A stretch of 64,000 bases of DNA, taken from NCBI GenBank assembly GCA_001414485.1, contig LLEY01000146.1:99308-163307 (forward strand), read 5' to 3'. The stretch is from Calycina herbarum (Eukaryota > Ascomycota > Leotiomycetes > Helotiales > Pezizellaceae). The stretch's first letter is position 1; the number at the start of each line of letters is the position of its first letter. The notes below the pieces were generated by a model. It had not been told where the DNA came from. It worked only from the letters and a program-made list of their open reading frames with translations, and made no database searches. This document shows positions 61,479 through 64,000 of this stretch, piece by piece. The position numbers and the translations under genes are program-made.

Positions 61479-64000
61479 ATGTCTTCTACTTCGTTTAAAG
61501 GAGAGAAGCTAATCGGCCGCTCTAATTATATAGAGTAGCTTATAGAAGCCGAGCTGTTTCTTAAAATAAACGGGTATATATCTTATATCTTAGGTACTAT
61601 TAAAGAACCTAAGAAGTCTTTATACTATAATAAGACAGAAGAAGGAATACTCGAGCCTAAATCGGACGAACTAGCGGTAAGATACGAGGACAAACTCGAC
61701 GATTATAGAGCTAAAAGTAATAGAGCTCTAGCCGCTTTATAAGCTATTATCTCTTCTAATAATATAAAGCGATATATAGATATCGATTCTCTCTCTATAC
61801 TTTGGGATAAGATTAAGTCCGATTTCAGTAGCTCTAGTCTAGAACTAGTAGAGCGTTATTATAATAAGATAACTAACGCTCGCTATAGTAACTTTAATAC
61901 TATAGAAGAGTATATATCTGAAATCTAATCCTTAGCTATATACTTAAGAAGCTTAGACGAGAAGATATCTAATACTTTTATACTAGTTACTATCTTTAAT
62001 AGCCTTTCTAGCTCTTTTAATTCTTTTATATCTAGAAAATACGAAGATATAGGAAGCGATATTAGTTCTATAGACTTAGAAGAGCTTATAAGCGACCTTA
62101 TAAGTGAAGAGTCTAGAATGACTTAAAGAAGTGATTTAGAAGCTAATAAAGCTTTAATTAAGAATAGCTCTCTATGTACCTACTATAATAGAACGGGATA
62201 TATTAAGAGTAAATACTTTATACTTCACCCGAAGCTTAGAAAAAGTAATAATAATAATACTAGTAATAACTCTTCTAAGAAGAATAAAAAGAAGAATAAA
62301 GATAAAAATAAAGACTCTAATAACTCTAAAGAATCCGAAGACTCTAAAGACTCTAATAAGTCTAAAGTCTCTTCTAGAGTTATTATATCAGCTAGTTCTA
62401 ATAGTAATATTATAGCTAGCTTTACTAGTTCTAATAGTAGTAATAGACTAGTATTAGACTCCGGAGCTACCGAACACTTCATATCTAATAAGGATTAGCT
62501 TCTTAACTTTAAAGAGCTTAATAGCTCTATTATAGTAGCTAATAACGTTAAAGAACCTTTATTAGGTAAAGGAAATATACCTATTACTTATAAAGGAATA
62601 GAGCTACTTATTAAAGATATATATTATATCTCTAGCCTTAATAATACTCTTATTTCAACTCACTCTTTAGCTAGTAAAGGATAGGATATAAAGTTTAATA
62701 AGAGCGATACTTATATTAGTAAAGCTAATATTAAGATTAAAGCTCTTTAGTAAAATGATGCTTATTATCTTCTCGAACTAGCTATAGACTATAGTAAGCT
62801 TGAAAAAATAGTTTATAGTATTAATTCTTCTATTAAAGAAGAGAATCTTACTCTATTATATAAGAGGCTTAATCACTTAAACCCAGAGTATTTAGTTAAA
62901 ACTATAGATAATACTATAGGATTTAAGCTTAGTAATAAGTCTAATAAGACTATAGATAACTATAAACCTTACTATCTAGGTAAATTAACTAAGAAAGTAA
63001 GCTATATACCTTTAAAGAATCCTATTAATAGTAATTCTCTTACTTACTTTGACCTAGATATAGCTAGTTCTTTTAGAGTTAAAGGAAATAAAGAAGAATC
63101 TTACTTTATTACCTTTACTTATAGAAAGACTAGAATAGTTTATATCTATACTATTAAGTTTAAATCAGAGGCTTTAGATGCTTTAATAGAACTATATAAG
63201 CTATTAAAGAATTAATTTAATATCTCTATTAAAGGATTACACTTAAATAACGCTAAAGAGTTTAAGAGTACTAAGTAGAATCTCTTTTATAAAGAGAACG
63301 GGATATATAACAATTATATAAGCTCTTATAGTTAAGAACAGAACAGTATATCCGAACGTCTTAATAGATATATTCTAGAAAGACTTATAGCTATAGTAGC
63401 TGAAAAGAATATACCTTTATATCTTTGGCCTTACCTAGTTAAGTCTATTATTTATATAAAGAATAGAACTTATAACTCTAATATAAAGACTACTTCTTAC
63501 GAGGCTGTTCTTAAAGAAAAGCCGGATATATCTTATATTAGAGTACTAGGCTCGCTTTACTACTATCTTAAGCTAAAAGAAATAAGACTTAAAGATAAGC
63601 TAGGTAAGCTAGGAGTTAAAGCTAATAAAGGAATACTAGTAGGCTTCGATTCCTCTAATAACTATTTAGTCTATAACTTTAATAAAAAGACTATAGACTC
63701 TACTAGGGATATTACTATTAAAGAGGATTTAGAATATAAAGAAGACTATAGTACTCTACTAGATCCCAAATCAGACGACTATAATACTCTATTAGAGATT
63801 ATAAATAAGCCTTCTAAAGATAAAGAGCCTTCTATAGAAAAAGAGTATATAGACCTTCAAAGAGAAGAGTCTATTCAAAGAGAAGAAGAAGAAGCTATAG
63901 AAGATATTAATCCTATAGTAGAAAGCGAAGACGAAGAGGCTATAGAGAATACTATAACTCTAAGACCTCGAAAGGCTATTAGTTATAACTATAATAGAAG
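61479..64000 (+). pseudogene. copia gag-pol, RIP stops only, one continuous frame
   Basis: From ATG at 61479 (MSSTSFKGEKLIGRSNYIE) one frame continues to base 64000 with no indel I could find; checkpoints at 62445 and 63963 are in phase. Domains in order: gag; zinc-knuckle relic CTYYNRTGYIKSKY at about 62173 (Cys and His to Tyr); acidic Lys/Ser/Asp linker; protease RLVLDSGATEHF at 62445; pre-integrase LYKRLNHLNPEYL near 62.86 kb; integrase core TYFDLDIA near 63.05 kb, LHLNNAKEF near 63.24 kb, SERLNRYILERL near 63.34 kb; C-terminal part GILVGFDSSNNYLVYN near 63.63 kb. RT lies beyond the window. In-frame stops are TAA/TAG where Gln or Trp fits. Confidence 0.9.

Larger units (their letters stand above)
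60444..64000 (+). mobile_element. Ty1/copia retrotransposon, 5' part, runs off window
   Basis: The 5' LTR at 60444-60814 is followed by an untranslated leader to 61478 and a long gag-pol frame from 61479 to the window end. The element is inserted in a gypsy LTR-internal fragment; AAGGT precedes the LTR and should recur after the 3' LTR. Confidence 0.9.

Noticed and set aside
62225..62482. Minus-strand Leu-rich frame
   Set aside because: Antisense of the Ser/Lys/Asn-rich linker of the copia gag-pol; a shadow.
1..64000. Starship-type giant element, biosynthetic cluster, tRNA or rRNA genes
   Set aside because: No tyrosine-recombinase captain, no PKS/NRPS or terpene cyclase motif, and no recognisable tRNA B-box context or rRNA sequence seen on reading.

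Overview
This window is from the nuclear genome of a filamentous ascomycete (Pezizomycotina; a leotiomycete would fit, but that is a weak guess). Three kinds of evidence agree. Genes have short GT-AG introns (46-198 nt) that reassemble conserved motifs. The protein families are fungal: a GH18 chitinase, UTP6, a DUF3431 protein, and a GATA zinc finger. About two thirds of the window is AT-rich DNA nearly lacking CpA and TpG, full of TAA/TAG stops, and built of transposons damaged by repeat-induced point mutation (RIP).

Layout. Gene island 1 (1-4.4 kb) holds the 3' part of a GH18 chitinase and an unusual GATA zinc finger fused to an SGNH-hydrolase-like domain. AT-rich block 1 (4.45-25.95 kb) is a nest of Ty3/gypsy chromoviruses, pogo/Fot1-type DNA transposons and solo LTRs. 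Gene island 2 (26.0-29.1 kb) holds UTP6 and a poorly resolved gene. AT-rich block 2 (29.1-36.9 kb) is a + strand chromovirus cut by a Fot1-type element and by a barely RIPped solo LTR. It is bracketed by 232-bp inverted repeats. Gene island 3 (36.9-49.95 kb) is gene-poor. It starts with a decayed tandem repeat and then holds a four-TM protein, a broken alpha/beta hydrolase, a conserved anchored protein and a DUF3431 protein. AT-rich block 3 (49.98-64 kb) is a triple nest (gypsy in Fot-like in gypsy), followed by a gypsy fragment cut by a Ty1/copia element that runs off the end.

Several insertions can be delimited to the base because target-site duplications survive: GTAAG (gypsy-A), TCTAT, CTAAG and CTAAC (three solo LTRs), GCTTT (gypsy-2) and TA (four Fot-like elements). 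This gives a relative order of insertion. No biosynthetic cluster, tRNA, rRNA or CRISPR was seen.

The strongest unexplained pattern is in the DNA transposons. Five different terminal inverted repeats share the start ACGT, then at a constant offset of 9 nt carry a 16-bp unit repeated exactly 17 bp later. The 16-bp core differs from element to element. This looks like a fixed two-site scaffold with family-specific, co-evolving transposase binding sites. The second notable item is the GATA-SGNH fusion, whose presumed catalytic Ser and His are replaced by Cys and Arg.
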